Shown here: piece by piece, positions 48,078-56,335 of the stretch
Layout of the letters: every line of letters begins with the position of its first letter
Position numbering within the stretch: the stretch's first letter is position 1
Origin: Macrolepiota albuminosa
Lineage: Eukaryota > Basidiomycota > Agaricomycetes > Agaricales > Agaricaceae
Assembly (NCBI GenBank): GCA_027475525.1
Contig: JAMWFC010000086.1
Coordinates: 558,001-622,000 of the forward strand
DNA: 64,000 nucleotides
Direction: 5' to 3'
Notes under the pieces: model-generated
What the model was told of the DNA's origin: nothing
What the model saw: only the letters and a program-made list of their open reading frames with translations
Database searches by the model: none
Translations under genes and position numbers: made by a program

Positions 48078-49595
48078 TTAAGCATCGATCTCGAACCAAT
48101 CAAACTCGTCATCCTGGGTATTTGGCTGCTCAGAGGATGTATACTCGCCCTCACGAGCGATGACAATGAAGTCATCGATAACCTCTACTTCGACATTAAT
48201 GCCTTGGACGGCGGGCATGCCATGAGTGTTGATATTCACGGAAACGAACTCGGTGTCTTTGTTGGGAGGCGAAAACGCCTTCGTGGGTGTATCACTGGGT
48301 ATAGCGACTCCAGCCTCGTTAGCCAGAGTTGTAGGTTGGACGAAGCTGGGTGCGGTCTCGGTGATATCTAGCGCAGGCTGAGCGGAACCAGCACTGGGAT
48401 CGAGAGACTCATTGTACACAACCGGAGTCCTCCATTGGTTCTTCACCTCCTTCTCAAATTCCTCCGACGCTGCATACGCAAAGTCCTGGCAAGGATATAT
48501 AAGACGGTTGGCAGTGCTTCCCCATCCAGCAGGGAAGGAGGGAAGGCAGTCATGTTCAGCAGGAGAAGTCAATGTTCCTCCAACAATGGCAAACTCGTCA
48601 TCCTGGGTATTTGGCTGCTCAGAAGATGTATACTCGCCCTCACGAGCAATGCCATCGATGGCCTCTGCTTTGACATTAACGCCTTGGACGGCGGGCATGT
48701 CGCGAGTGTTGAGATTCACGGAAACAAACTCGGTGTCTTGGTTGGGAGGCGAAAACGCCTTCGTGGGTGTATCACTGGGTATAGCGACTCCAGCCTCGTT
48801 AGCTAGAGCTGCAGGTTGGACGAGGCTGGGTGCAGGCTCGATGATATCTAGCGCAGGGTGTGCGGAACCAGCACTGGGATGGAGAGACTCATTGTAAATA
48901 ACCGGAGTCCTCCATTGGTTCTTCACCTCCTTCTCAAATTCCTCCAACGCTGCATATGCAAAGTCCTGGCGAGGATATATAAGACGATTGACAGTGCTTC
49001 CCGATCCAGCAGGGAAGGAGGGAAGGCAGTCATGTTCAGCAGGAGAAGTCAATGTTCCTCCAACAATGGCAAACTCGTCATCCTGGGTATTTGGCTGTTC
49101 AGAGGATGTATACTCGCCCTCGCGAGCAATGGCAATAAAACCATCGATAGCCTCTGCTTCGACATTAATGCCTTGGACGGCAGGCATGTCATGAGTGTCG
49201 AGATTCACGGAAACGAACTCGTTGTCTTTGTTAGGAGGCGAAAACGCATTCGTGCGTGTATCACTGGGTATAGCGACTCCAGCCTCGTTAGCCAGAGTTG
49301 TAGGTTGGACGAGGCTGGGTGCAGGCTCGATGATATCTAGCGCAGGCTGTGTGGAACCTGCACCTGGATAGAGAGACTCATTATACATAACCGGAGTCCT
49401 CCATTGGTTCTTCACCTCCTCCTCAAATTCCTCCAACGCTACACACGCGAAGTCCTGGGCAGTGCTTCCCGATCTAGCAGAGAAGGAGGGAAGGCAGTCA
49501 TGTTCAACAATGACGGGTGTTTTGTCGGAGAAGAGACAAGGGGTAGGAACACTATACTTGTGTTCAGGAGCCCGGAGTGAAAGTTGGTTCAGCAT
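48078..49595 (-). CDS. Acidic protein of three ~156-residue repeats
   Basis: A single 505-codon frame. After a 30-residue lead, a unit starting EHDCLPSF repeats three times (about residues 31-186, 187-344 and 345-505). Each has LEEFE[EK]EVKNQWRTPV, YNESL, PALDI, LANEAGVAIPSDT, FSPPN and DMPAVQG, and ends EGEYTSSEQPNTQDDEF. The first unit lacks the NRLIYPRQ insertion of the other two. Units 1 and 2 end DDEFAIV and the protein ends DDEFDWFEIDA; both are acidic aromatic-x-x-aliphatic motifs of the Atg8-interacting type, and the end recalls that of the BAG protein (DEDWLEVDF). There is no signal peptide or membrane helix. The DNA repeats are close, so they arose recently. I do not recognise the family. 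Confidence 0.65.
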   Translation of the reverse strand: MLNQLSLRAPEHKYSVPTPCLFSDKTPVIVEHDCLPSFSARSGSTAQDFACVALEEFEEEVKNQWRTPVMYNESLYPGAGSTQPALDIIEPAPSLVQPTTLANEAGVAIPSDTRTNAFSPPNKDNEFVSVNLDTHDMPAVQGINVEAEAIDGFIAIAREGEYTSSEQPNTQDDEFAIVGGTLTSPAEHDCLPSFPAGSGSTVNRLIYPRQDFAYAALEEFEKEVKNQWRTPVIYNESLHPSAGSAHPALDIIEPAPSLVQPAALANEAGVAIPSDTPTKAFSPPNQDTEFVSVNLNTRDMPAVQGVNVKAEAIDGIAREGEYTSSEQPNTQDDEFAIVGGTLTSPAEHDCLPSFPAGWGSTANRLIYPCQDFAYAASEEFEKEVKNQWRTPVVYNESLDPSAGSAQPALDITETAPSFVQPTTLANEAGVAIPSDTPTKAFSPPNKDTEFVSVNINTHGMPAVQGINVEVEVIDDFIVIAREGEYTSSEQPNTQDDEFDWFEIDA

Positions 49596-49740
49596 GTCCC
49601 GTTGCAGCAGAGGGGTCGCGAGAATGTATCATTCTGGTGGTGAACTGGTGAGTGTTTATAACCTCCCTAGGTATCACGACAACTTGAAGTCAGGATATGG
49701 TGTGGTATTTCCTAATGGGTTTGTTTATAGAACCGAATCT

Positions 49741-49771
49741 ATCTATCTATCTATCTATAACTATAACTTAA
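49741..49771. repeat. ATCT microsatellite
   Basis: A short ATCT/CTAT tetranucleotide run followed by TA-rich sequence, at the border between the repeat-protein gene and the AT-rich repeats. Confidence 0.8.
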
Positions 49772-49780
49772 CTATATATA

Positions 49781-50924
49781 ATGCGACGACGCCTGGGAAA
49801 TGATCTGATTAGTCAGTTCTGACTAAGGCTGACAAAGAATTGCCTTTTGCGTTTGTTTTTTGGTAGATGTGTGTATAAAATGCTTAAAGAATTCAGATAA
49901 AATCACTGAAAAATCAGAAAAAATTCAAGGTCTACTGATACACTGATTGTGAATTTTTTGAGGTTTATAAATGCTTTAAGAAATCTGAAAAATTCAAGAA
50001 AAATTCATTGCTCTGTTTTTCAGGAGATGTTAGTGGAAAATGCTCAAATAATTCTAGGAAAATCACCAGAAAATCAGGAAAAATTCAAAGGCTACTAATA
50101 TACTGATTATTATTTTTTTTTTTTCAAAATTTATAAATGCTGAATAAAATCTGAAAAATTCAAGAAAAATTCAATTTAGCTTACAATAATGCTTTGAGAG
50201 TTGTGAAATGCGGAGGCCTTAACCGAACGAAGTGAGGTTGAGGCTGGGAATGAGCACTGAGTTCTCTATACATACTTGGAGCCCTAACCGAACGAAGTGA
50301 GGTTAGGGTGGAGGCTTAGTTGGGGGGGGTTTGGGGGCGAAGCCCCCAACGAGCTACGAAATTCGTGCCGAAGGCACGAATCGTAGCTCGTCTATATAGA
50401 ATGGGACGACGCCTGGGAATTGATTGATTAGTCAGTTCTGACTAAGGCTGACAAAGAATTGCCTTTTTCGTTTGTTTTTTGGTAGATGTGTGTATAAAAT
50501 GCTTGAAATTTCAAAGGAAATCACTGAAAAATCAGAAAAAATTCAAAGGCTACTGATACACTGATTGTGAATTTTTTGAGGTTTATAAATGCTTAAAGAA
50601 ATCTGAAAATTTCAAGAAAAATTCAATTGCTCTGTTTTTCAGGAGATGTTAGTGGAAAATGCTCAAATAATTCCAGGAAATTTACCAGAAAATGAAGAAA
50701 AATTCAAATGCTACTAATATACTGATTTTTAATTTTTTAAAGATTTATAAATGCTGAATAAAATCCAAAAGATTCAAGAAAATTTCAATTTAGCTTACAA
50801 TAATGCTTTGAAAGTTGTGAAATGCGGAGGCCGTAACCAAACAAAGTGAGGTTGAGGCCGGGAATAAGCACTGAGTTCTCTATACATACTTGGAGCCCTA
50901 ACTTCACTTTGTTTGGTTAGGGTG
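49781..50924. repeat. Two ~530-bp AT-rich units separated by GC-rich hairpins
   Basis: The first unit (about 49781-50312) and second (about 50401-50924) run in parallel, offset by 620 bp. Both start ATG[CG]GACGACGCCTGGGAA, pass TTGTTTTTTGGTAGATGTGTG and GGAGATGTTAGTGGAAAATG, and end GCGGAGGCC[TG]TAACC...GAGCCCTAAC...GGTTAGGGTGGA. Divergence is about 5-10%. There is no coding capacity. This is probably a non-autonomous mobile sequence in tandem. Confidence 0.8.
50333..50390. repeat. Pair of GC-rich hairpins
   Basis: GGGGGC-GAA-GCCCCC (50333-50347) is followed by a 17-18-bp stem, gagctacga..ttcgtgcc / ggcacgaa.tcgtagctc, with a GAA loop and one bulged base (50350-50390). Both stand out in AT-rich surroundings. 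A weaker CCCTAAC/GTTAGGG inverted pair lies just before (50282-50307). Confidence 0.85.
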
Positions 50925-50974
50925 GATGATCTCTGACTCTCTTACATAAGTAAGAGAAAGGGTTCTTTAACATG

Positions 50975-51467
50975 CACTGCTGGCACTGAAAAGTATTTCT
51001 ATTGGAAAAAGTACAAAGAAACCTGTTATACCACTTCTACGTTGTTTTTTCCCAAGAAATATATCAATATTTCCCCACTAAAATAGTTAGAAAAATTTTC
51101 ACCTTTTTTCCAACTTTTTCCCAATGAAAAATACTATTTTTTTACCATTCTTTTCCTAGAAATAGTGCATTTTTTAGGAAAAAAGTGTGAAAAAGCAGCA
51201 TTTTTTCAGAAAAACATTTTACCATTCTTTTCCTAGAAATAGTGCATTTTTTAGGAAAAAAGTGTGAAAAAGCAGCATTTTTTCAGAAAAACAGTGGCAA
51301 AAGATGACATTTTTCCTTGTAAAACAGTTGAGAAAAAGATAAACATTTTTCTAAATATTTTGATGAGAAAATGCTTACATATTTCTTGAGTAAGCACCAC
51401 ATAGAAGTGGTATAACAGGTTTCTTTTGTATATTTTCCAATGGAAATACTTTTCAGTGCCAGCAGTG
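50975..51467. mobile_element. CACTA-type MITE
   Basis: Terminal inverted repeats of about 65 bp start CACTGCTGGCACTGAAAAG on both ends and extend through AAACCTGTTATACCACTTCTA. The element is flanked by ATG on both sides (50972-50974 and 51468-51470), a 3-bp target-site duplication. TIRs beginning CACT[AG] with 3-bp duplications are diagnostic of the CACTA/EnSpm superfamily. There is no transposase frame. The apparent length of 493 bp includes an exact 77-bp duplication, so the true element is probably 416 bp. Confidence 0.8.
51140..51293. repeat. Exact 77-bp tandem duplication C (likely assembly artefact)
   Basis: Bases 51140-51216 equal 51217-51293 exactly, and the match stops on both sides. 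It lies inside the MITE. Confidence 0.95.
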
Positions 51468-52064
51468 ATGCTTGAACGTCTCAGTTCCTCACAAGTTTAC
51501 TGCAGATCATGTGATGCTCTAGAATGTTCTAGAAGTTTCTATTAATTTCCTTATTAGTTCTATTAAGTCCTTATATAGTAGTTCCCAGAGACACCAGGCC
51601 TGGCTTCTCAAGAACAGCCTTCACCTTGTACCCAACAAATGGCATGGCTGAATATAATGGTACTGTAAGTAAAAGTAAAAAGCAATTGCGGTGACTATTA
51701 GATGTGAGTCATGAAGTTTCATATATCACGAGGTACAGTGGCTCAAAAAACTGTTCCAATGTTTCATACTTTTTGAAAGATGACATTGGCATGAAGGATG
51801 GGAAGTATGTAAAATCCTGATTAAATCATGTAAAATACTATGGCATCGTAGCTACAGAATGAATCTAGGTTTATGTAATCAAGATCAAAACTGATGGAGC
51901 AATAGCCATTTTAAAATATTCACTCATTGGGACAGTTTTTTGAGCATCTCTAATTTTTCAGGTTTATCTCTATTTTACTCAGAAATAAAGAGTAAGTTGC
52001 ATGTGGAAATATAAACAAAGTCATGTGACCATGTTTAAATATATTTGGGAGTAGTTCAAGCTGG

Positions 52065-53233
52065 TTGAACCACATCTTGACCTTCAACACTATCATGAAA
52101 CCTATTCCTTCTGCACAACACTCTACTGTTGCTTCTCTTCTTGCTCAAAGGTACAGTGGCTCAAAAAACTGTCCCAACGTTTCATACTTTTTGAAAGATG
52201 CTGGTCAGATTAGAGCTCAAACTGGTCTAGAAAAGTCTACTACTGAGAGGATTGGTAGAGAGTTGGAGATGGACAAGGAAAACCATTCTGGAGGCCATTC
52301 TGCTAAGCTTACTCCATGTGATAAACAGGCTATTGTTTGACAAATCTCAACTGGGAGACTTGATACAGCTGTCCAGGCCACTAATTTTATCAACAACATC
52401 ATTTCCAACCCTGTCTCTTCCAAGACTGTCTGGAATGTGTTGAAGCTGTCCAGGCCACTAATTTTATCAACAACATCATTTCCAACCCTGTCTCTTCCAA
52501 GACTGTCTGGAATGTGTTGAAGGAGAAGGGGTATTGGTCTGCTACCAAAAGAAAAGTTCCTATGCTCAAAGCTAAACATTGACAACTACAGCTTAAATGG
52601 GCTCAGAAGCATCAGAACTGGACTATAGAGGACTGGAAAAGAGTGTTGTGGACAGATGAGACAAAGATTAACAGGATTGGGTCAGATGGGAAGCAGTATG
52701 TGTGGAAGCTACAAGGAGAAGACATTTCAGACTGAACAACTACACCTACTGTGAAGCATGGAGGAGGGAATAATCTCATGGTATGGGGCTGTATGAGTTG
52801 GAATGGGGTAGAAAAGCTTGTAGAGGTGGTGGGGATCATGAATGCAGAGCAGTACTGTGAAATTTTAGATGATGGAGCAAAGGAGAACTTTGAGAAGTTG
52901 GAGATGGAGGAGGGTGCCTACTACTTTCAACAGGACAATAACTCCAAACACAACTCCAAGAGGGCTGACAAGTGGTTTGAGGACAACAACTTTAATGTCC
53001 TTTGGTGGCCAGCCCAATCCCCTGATCTCAACCCTATTGAACATCTCTGGGAGTACCTCAAAGAGCAACTTAGGCAGTATGAAACACCTCCTTATGGTGT
53101 GCATGAATTATGGGAGAGGGTTGCAAAGGAGTGGGATGAAATACCACCAGAGATATGCCAAAGACTAATAGAAAGCATGCCTAGAAGGATTCAAGCAGTT
53201 ATCAAGGCAAATGGAGAACATACAAAGTACTAG
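52065..53233 (+). pseudogene. Tc1-type DD34E transposase, interrupted
   Basis: The C-terminal catalytic core is open from 52751: YYFQQDNNSKHNSK carries the second Asp and SPDLNPIEHLWEYLK the Glu, with 34 residues between them. The first Asp is upstream in VLWTDETKINRIG. The N-terminal helix-turn-helix part reads IRAQTGLEKSTTERI and GGHSAKLT. Three in-frame TGA codons (after KQAIV, LKAKH and GEDISD) each fall where Arg is expected, consistent with CGA to TGA. A 77-bp exact duplication (52367-52522) shifts the frame by two bases and is likely artefactual. A 48-bp piece matching the TIR tip (52152-52199) lies in frame within the N-terminal domain. Inactive as assembled. Confidence 0.88.
52367..52522. 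repeat. Exact 77-bp tandem duplication D (likely assembly artefact)
   Basis: Bases 52367-52443 equal 52444-52520, with two further chance matches. Removing one copy restores the transposase reading frame across this point. Confidence 0.95.
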
Positions 53234-53746
53234 ATACTAAAATTAGAGATGCTCAAAAAACTGTCTCAATGAGTGAATATTTTAAAATGGCTATTGCTCC
53301 AACAGTTCTGATCTTGATTACATAAACTTAGATTCATTTTGTAGCTACGATGCCATAGTATTTTACATGATTTAATCAGGATTTTAAGTACTTCCCATCC
53401 TTCATGCCAATGTCATCTTTCAAAAAGTATGAAACATTGGAACAGTTTTTTGAGCCACTGTATAATGCTCATACAGCAGGTTGTCCTTCTGTTCTGTTGC
53501 CTGATAAGATGTGGTAAAGATCAATCAACAGTAATAAGGGAGGTCAAAGACAGCACCTGTCTGAGCTCTTGAGTTGCACATAATTTGAACTACTACTATT
53601 ACATGCCTGGTATAGCAACTGTACATGTCATATGTAGAAGAAAGATTCTCCACCTTTAGAACCATACTCAGTATTCTCCAAAAAAAAGGGGCACAATGTC
53701 AAAGAACTTGGATCACATAGAGACATCACAACGGTACGTGTCATAT

Positions 53747-53900
53747 GTTGTACGGAAGCCCGCTTTGTGCCGTACCATACGTGTCCAGCGGAGTCCGCTA
53801 CACTGGAGCGGAGCAGTCCCCACGTTGTACGGAAGCCCGCTTTGTGCCGTACCATACGTGTCCAGCGGAGTCCGCTACACTGGAGCGGAGCAGTCCCCAC
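53747..53900. repeat. Exact 77-bp tandem duplication E (likely assembly artefact)
   Basis: Bases 53747-53823 equal 53824-53900, and the match stops on both sides. The right TIR of the same element has only one copy of this segment, which supports an artefact. Confidence 0.95.
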
Positions 53901-54422
53901 AGTGCCATAGAATACAGAGCCGCGGACGTGTCACAATGTGCTGTATGACACGGTCCAGTGGATCGATAAAAGGCGGGCACACACATGCGCACGCAGGCCC
54001 AGCGGATGCCAGCGGACACTAGCAGACGTCAATGTGCGTCAGCGGCCGCCGGCGGGCATCAGCACATGAGTGAAAACCTCCTCCATTGGCGGACTTCATG
54101 GCATGAATAAACCCTCCTCGAGGTTCCCCACTTCCCTCTCCTTTCCCTTCCTCCCTGCAATAACTCAAGGCTGCGTGCCTCCCCTTCCCTCCTTTTCCCA
54201 TCCCCAACACCAGCATATGTCCATAAAAGGGCCCTGCAGACCTACACAGGCCTACATAAGCCACCAGCGGACATCCATGCAGACGTACGTCGACGGACTC
54301 AAACCTACGTGGGCCCTCCCAGGCCTGCGCAGGACACCAGCGGACATCCACAGAGGCCTACGCAGGTCCACGGAGTCTGGTTGGACCAAGGAAAAAAGTA
54401 ACTTCGTCTTGCCCACCGTATG

Positions 54423-54500
54423 CCTGTGGGGGGGAATCGAACCCCCGGCCTTGGGAAAGCCTCCAGCAATGGAACGCACATTTAACCGTTGCACCACAGG
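54423..54500 (-). tRNA. tRNA-like sequence, unusual anticodon arm
   Basis: On the minus strand a perfect 7-bp acceptor stem (CCTGTGG/CCACAGG) closes a 78-nt sequence. It has an A box TGGTGCAACGG and a B box GGTTCGATTCC, and the T arm is a perfect GGGGG-TTCGATT-CCCCC. The middle can form an arm AGGCT-TTCCCAA-GGCC with CCC as anticodon (Gly-like), but spacing then leaves extra bases before it and no variable loop. It may be a transcribed tRNA-like RNA, a pseudogene or a SINE head. Confidence 0.5.
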
Positions 54501-54649
54501 TCCGTTACTAACGGATAGATTCAAAGGTCGGATAACACAATGAACGGACGCCCACCTACGTTTCCGCAGGTTCCCGTATGAATTTTTTGAGGTGGAAGGG
54601 GGGTGGCATACCTCCCAAAAGAGTTTTTATGGCCTGAAAGGGGCGTTGG

Positions 54650-54850
54650 CATCAGCAGCCATCAGCTGGCCATCAGCTGGCATCTGTCGGAGTTTGTTGG
54701 CAGCCGTCGTGACCCGCTGGCATCCGTCGGCATCCGTCGTGCATCCATCGGCATCCGCCGGATATCCGCTGGTATCTGTCAGAATCCACGGAAAACTGTC
54801 GGCAACCCCTGGCATCGTCCAGCATCGTCTGGCATCGTCTGGCATCAGGG
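54650..54850. repeat. Degenerate minisatellite (GGCATCCGTCG-like)
   Basis: Repeats of roughly 10-12 bases around GGCATCNG[TC][CT] run through this stretch. Related CCAGCGGACATCC words appear in the opposite sense at 53998-54060 and 54255-54350. The open frames across it are by-products of the GC-rich repeat. Confidence 0.6.
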
Positions 54851-55197
54851 CAGGAAAGAAGGAAACGGGGTGCGTGGGTGTCTGCCGCATGGGGTGGCGT
54901 CTTGGAGAGCGTGGGAGGTGGCAGAAGAGGGATGGGGGTGGGGAGAAAGAGGGGGAAGGGAGAAGGGGAGGAGCGTGGGTGTCCGGACAAGTGACGATAC
55001 ACTAGGGCTGACTACCTTTTTTACAAAGGCCAGCACAAAGGTAGCCCGCCACAGTGTATTATCAACTGGTCATGAGCACTGGAATGACCACATGCATCGA
55101 CTCGTCCATCTTATCCCGCTGCAGAAATCTCTGGAGTTTTCAATGGATCAAATTCATGACGCTAGCGGACGTCAGCGGCCTGCTGTTATTATATAAT

Positions 55198-55278
55198 GTG
55201 AACTAGTAGGAGTCGAACCCACTTCTTGTGCACAATATGAAATATCAATTGATGAATATTCCATTCTACCACAGGCGC
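55198..55278 (-). tRNA. tRNA-like unit T4
   Basis: Minus strand GCGCCTGTGGTAG..., A box TGGTAGAATGG (55271-55261), B box GGTTCGACTCC (55219-55209). The middle part, TTGATATTTCATATTGTGC, is shared with unit T3. It lacks a clear 7-nt anticodon loop. Confidence 0.45.
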
Positions 55279-55495
55279 TTGCTACAAGTCAGGACGGTGT
55301 TCATGTAGTGCACAAACGGACCCATATAGAATTTGAACGGATAGAGATTTTACTGCAACTGGTGCATCTGTATTGAATTGACAATATTAGACTGATATTT
55401 ATTTACACCATAGAAGTATACAGGAAAGAGGAAAACCATGGTTTGTAGCGGAATATTGGACTGATATTGATTTACACCATAGCATTATACATGAA

Positions 55496-55574
55496 GCGTC
55501 TGTGGTGTAGTGGAATATTTCTCATTGGTATTCCTTGTATCTTGCATTAGGTGGGTTCGACTCCTCCTAGTGCA
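55496..55574 (+). tRNA. tRNA-like unit T1 (tRNA-Gly-related)
   Basis: It starts GCGTCTGTGGTG and ends TAGTGCA, with A box TGGTGTAGTGG and B box GGTTCGACTCC, 79 nt. Ends and boxes recall cytosolic tRNA-Gly, but the region between the boxes is about 9 nt longer and forms no standard anticodon arm. Confidence 0.45.
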
Positions 55575-55654
55575 TTGAGATCGAACTCAAATATTTTTGA
55601 CCACACACAGAAGAATAGACTGATGTTTATTTACATCATAGCAATGTAAAGTAA

Positions 55655-55733
55655 GCATCGGTGGTCTAGTGGAATATTATCCATTGGTCTTTATTATGTC
55701 TTGCAGTAGACGGGTTCGATTCCTACTAGTGCA
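55655..55733 (+). tRNA. tRNA-like unit T2 (tRNA-Gly-related)
   Basis: It starts GCATCGGTGG, the usual start of eukaryotic tRNA-Gly, with A box TGGTCTAGTGG and B box GGTTCGATTCC, and ends CTAGTGCA. Six of seven acceptor positions can pair if G-U is allowed and the pairing is offset by one base. The anticodon region is again about 9 nt too long. Confidence 0.5.
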
Positions 55734-55820
55734 TTTTCGTCTCACTGTTTTTAGCTAATTGTTATTTACTACACAGTATGATAAACAAAGCAAGGTCCAA
55801 CTGTACTAATTTTTGGTAAG

Positions 55821-55899
55821 GATCTGTGGTCGAATGGAATATTGATACATTGATATTTCATATTGTGCACAAGAGCCGGGTTCGAATCCCACTAGTGCA
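55821..55899 (+). tRNA. tRNA-like unit T3
   Basis: A box TGGTCGAATGG, B box GGTTCGAATCC, ends CTAGTGCA. The central part carries TTGTGCACAA, a 10-bp palindrome also in T4. Confidence 0.45.
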
Positions 55900-55967
55900 C
55901 ATCATTATACATGACATAACTTTGTTTTACTAATTGTTATTTACGTCTATATTCTTTCTACTGCCCA

Positions 55968-55996
55968 ATTCGAGGGTTCGAGTCCTCCTTGTGTAA
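55968..55996 (+). pseudogene. tRNA-like fragment T5 (T arm only)
   Basis: GAGGGTTCGAGTCCTCC forms a perfect T arm and is followed by TTGTGTA. The 5' part of the unit is not recognisable. Confidence 0.4.
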
Positions 55997-56100
55997 TCGT
56001 TGAAGAGTGTGTTGTTTTTTGCATTCATGAGAGTGGCATAACGGAACAAAACAATGGGACGGTTAATCTTAGTGGACCTGAGTCCTGTCCAAACTAATTG

Positions 56101-56200
56101 NNNNNNNNNNNNNNNNNNNNNNNNNNNNNNNNNNNNNNNNNNNNNNNNNNNNNNNNNNNNNNNNNNNNNNNNNNNNNNNNNNNNNNNNNNNNNNNNNNNN
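56101..56200. other. Scaffold gap (100 N)
   Basis: Exactly 100 unknown bases, the usual placeholder for a gap of unknown size. Sequence to its left is tRNA-like array spacer; sequence to its right is the end of the right TIR. Confidence 0.99.
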
Positions 56201-56335
56201 TGTGACACGTCCGCGGCTCTGTATTCTACGGCACTGTGGGGACTGCTCCGCTCCAGTGTAGCGGACTCCGCTGGACATGTATGGTACGGCACAAAGCGGG
56301 CTCCCGTACAACATATGACACGTACCGTTGTGATG

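Larger units (their letters stand above)
51736..53460 (+). mobile_element. Tc1/mariner transposon with ~224-bp TIRs
   Basis: Left TIR about 51736-51959, right TIR about 53237-53460, flanked by TA on both sides (51734-51735 and 53461-53462). Each TIR begins CAGTGGCTCAAAAAACTGT and ends with an inverted version (ACAGTTTTTTGAGCATCTC), so each TIR is itself bounded by an inverted pair. The interior encodes a DD34E transposase, now broken. Confidence 0.9.
53724..56335. mobile_element. 2.6-kb element with GC-rich TIRs and tRNA-like cargo
   Basis: The left end starts CATCACAACGGTACGTGTCATATG (53724), and the right end (56335 backwards) reads the same. The inverted match continues through CGCTTTGTGCCGTACCATACG, CCAGCGGAGTCCGCTAC, TGGAGCGGAGCAGTCCCCAC and AGAGCCGCGGACGTGTCACA, about 135 bp after one 77-bp duplication is removed from the left copy. 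No transposase frame is visible. The interior has GC-rich minisatellite-like sequence, a tRNA-like gene at 54423-54500, and an AT-rich array of tRNA-like units at 55198-55996. No clear target-site duplication was seen. A 100-N gap sits directly inside the right TIR, so internal content may be missing. Confidence 0.65.

Noticed and set aside
48412..49340. Plus-strand frames of 114-161 codons over the repeat protein.
   Set aside because: They follow the DNA repeats in the opposite strand and lack independent features; the 505-codon minus-strand frame covers all of them.
53696..55196. Long frames on both strands (up to 197 codons) in the TIR element.
   Set aside because: They run across inverted repeats and GC-rich minisatellite, are of low complexity, and show no protein motif.
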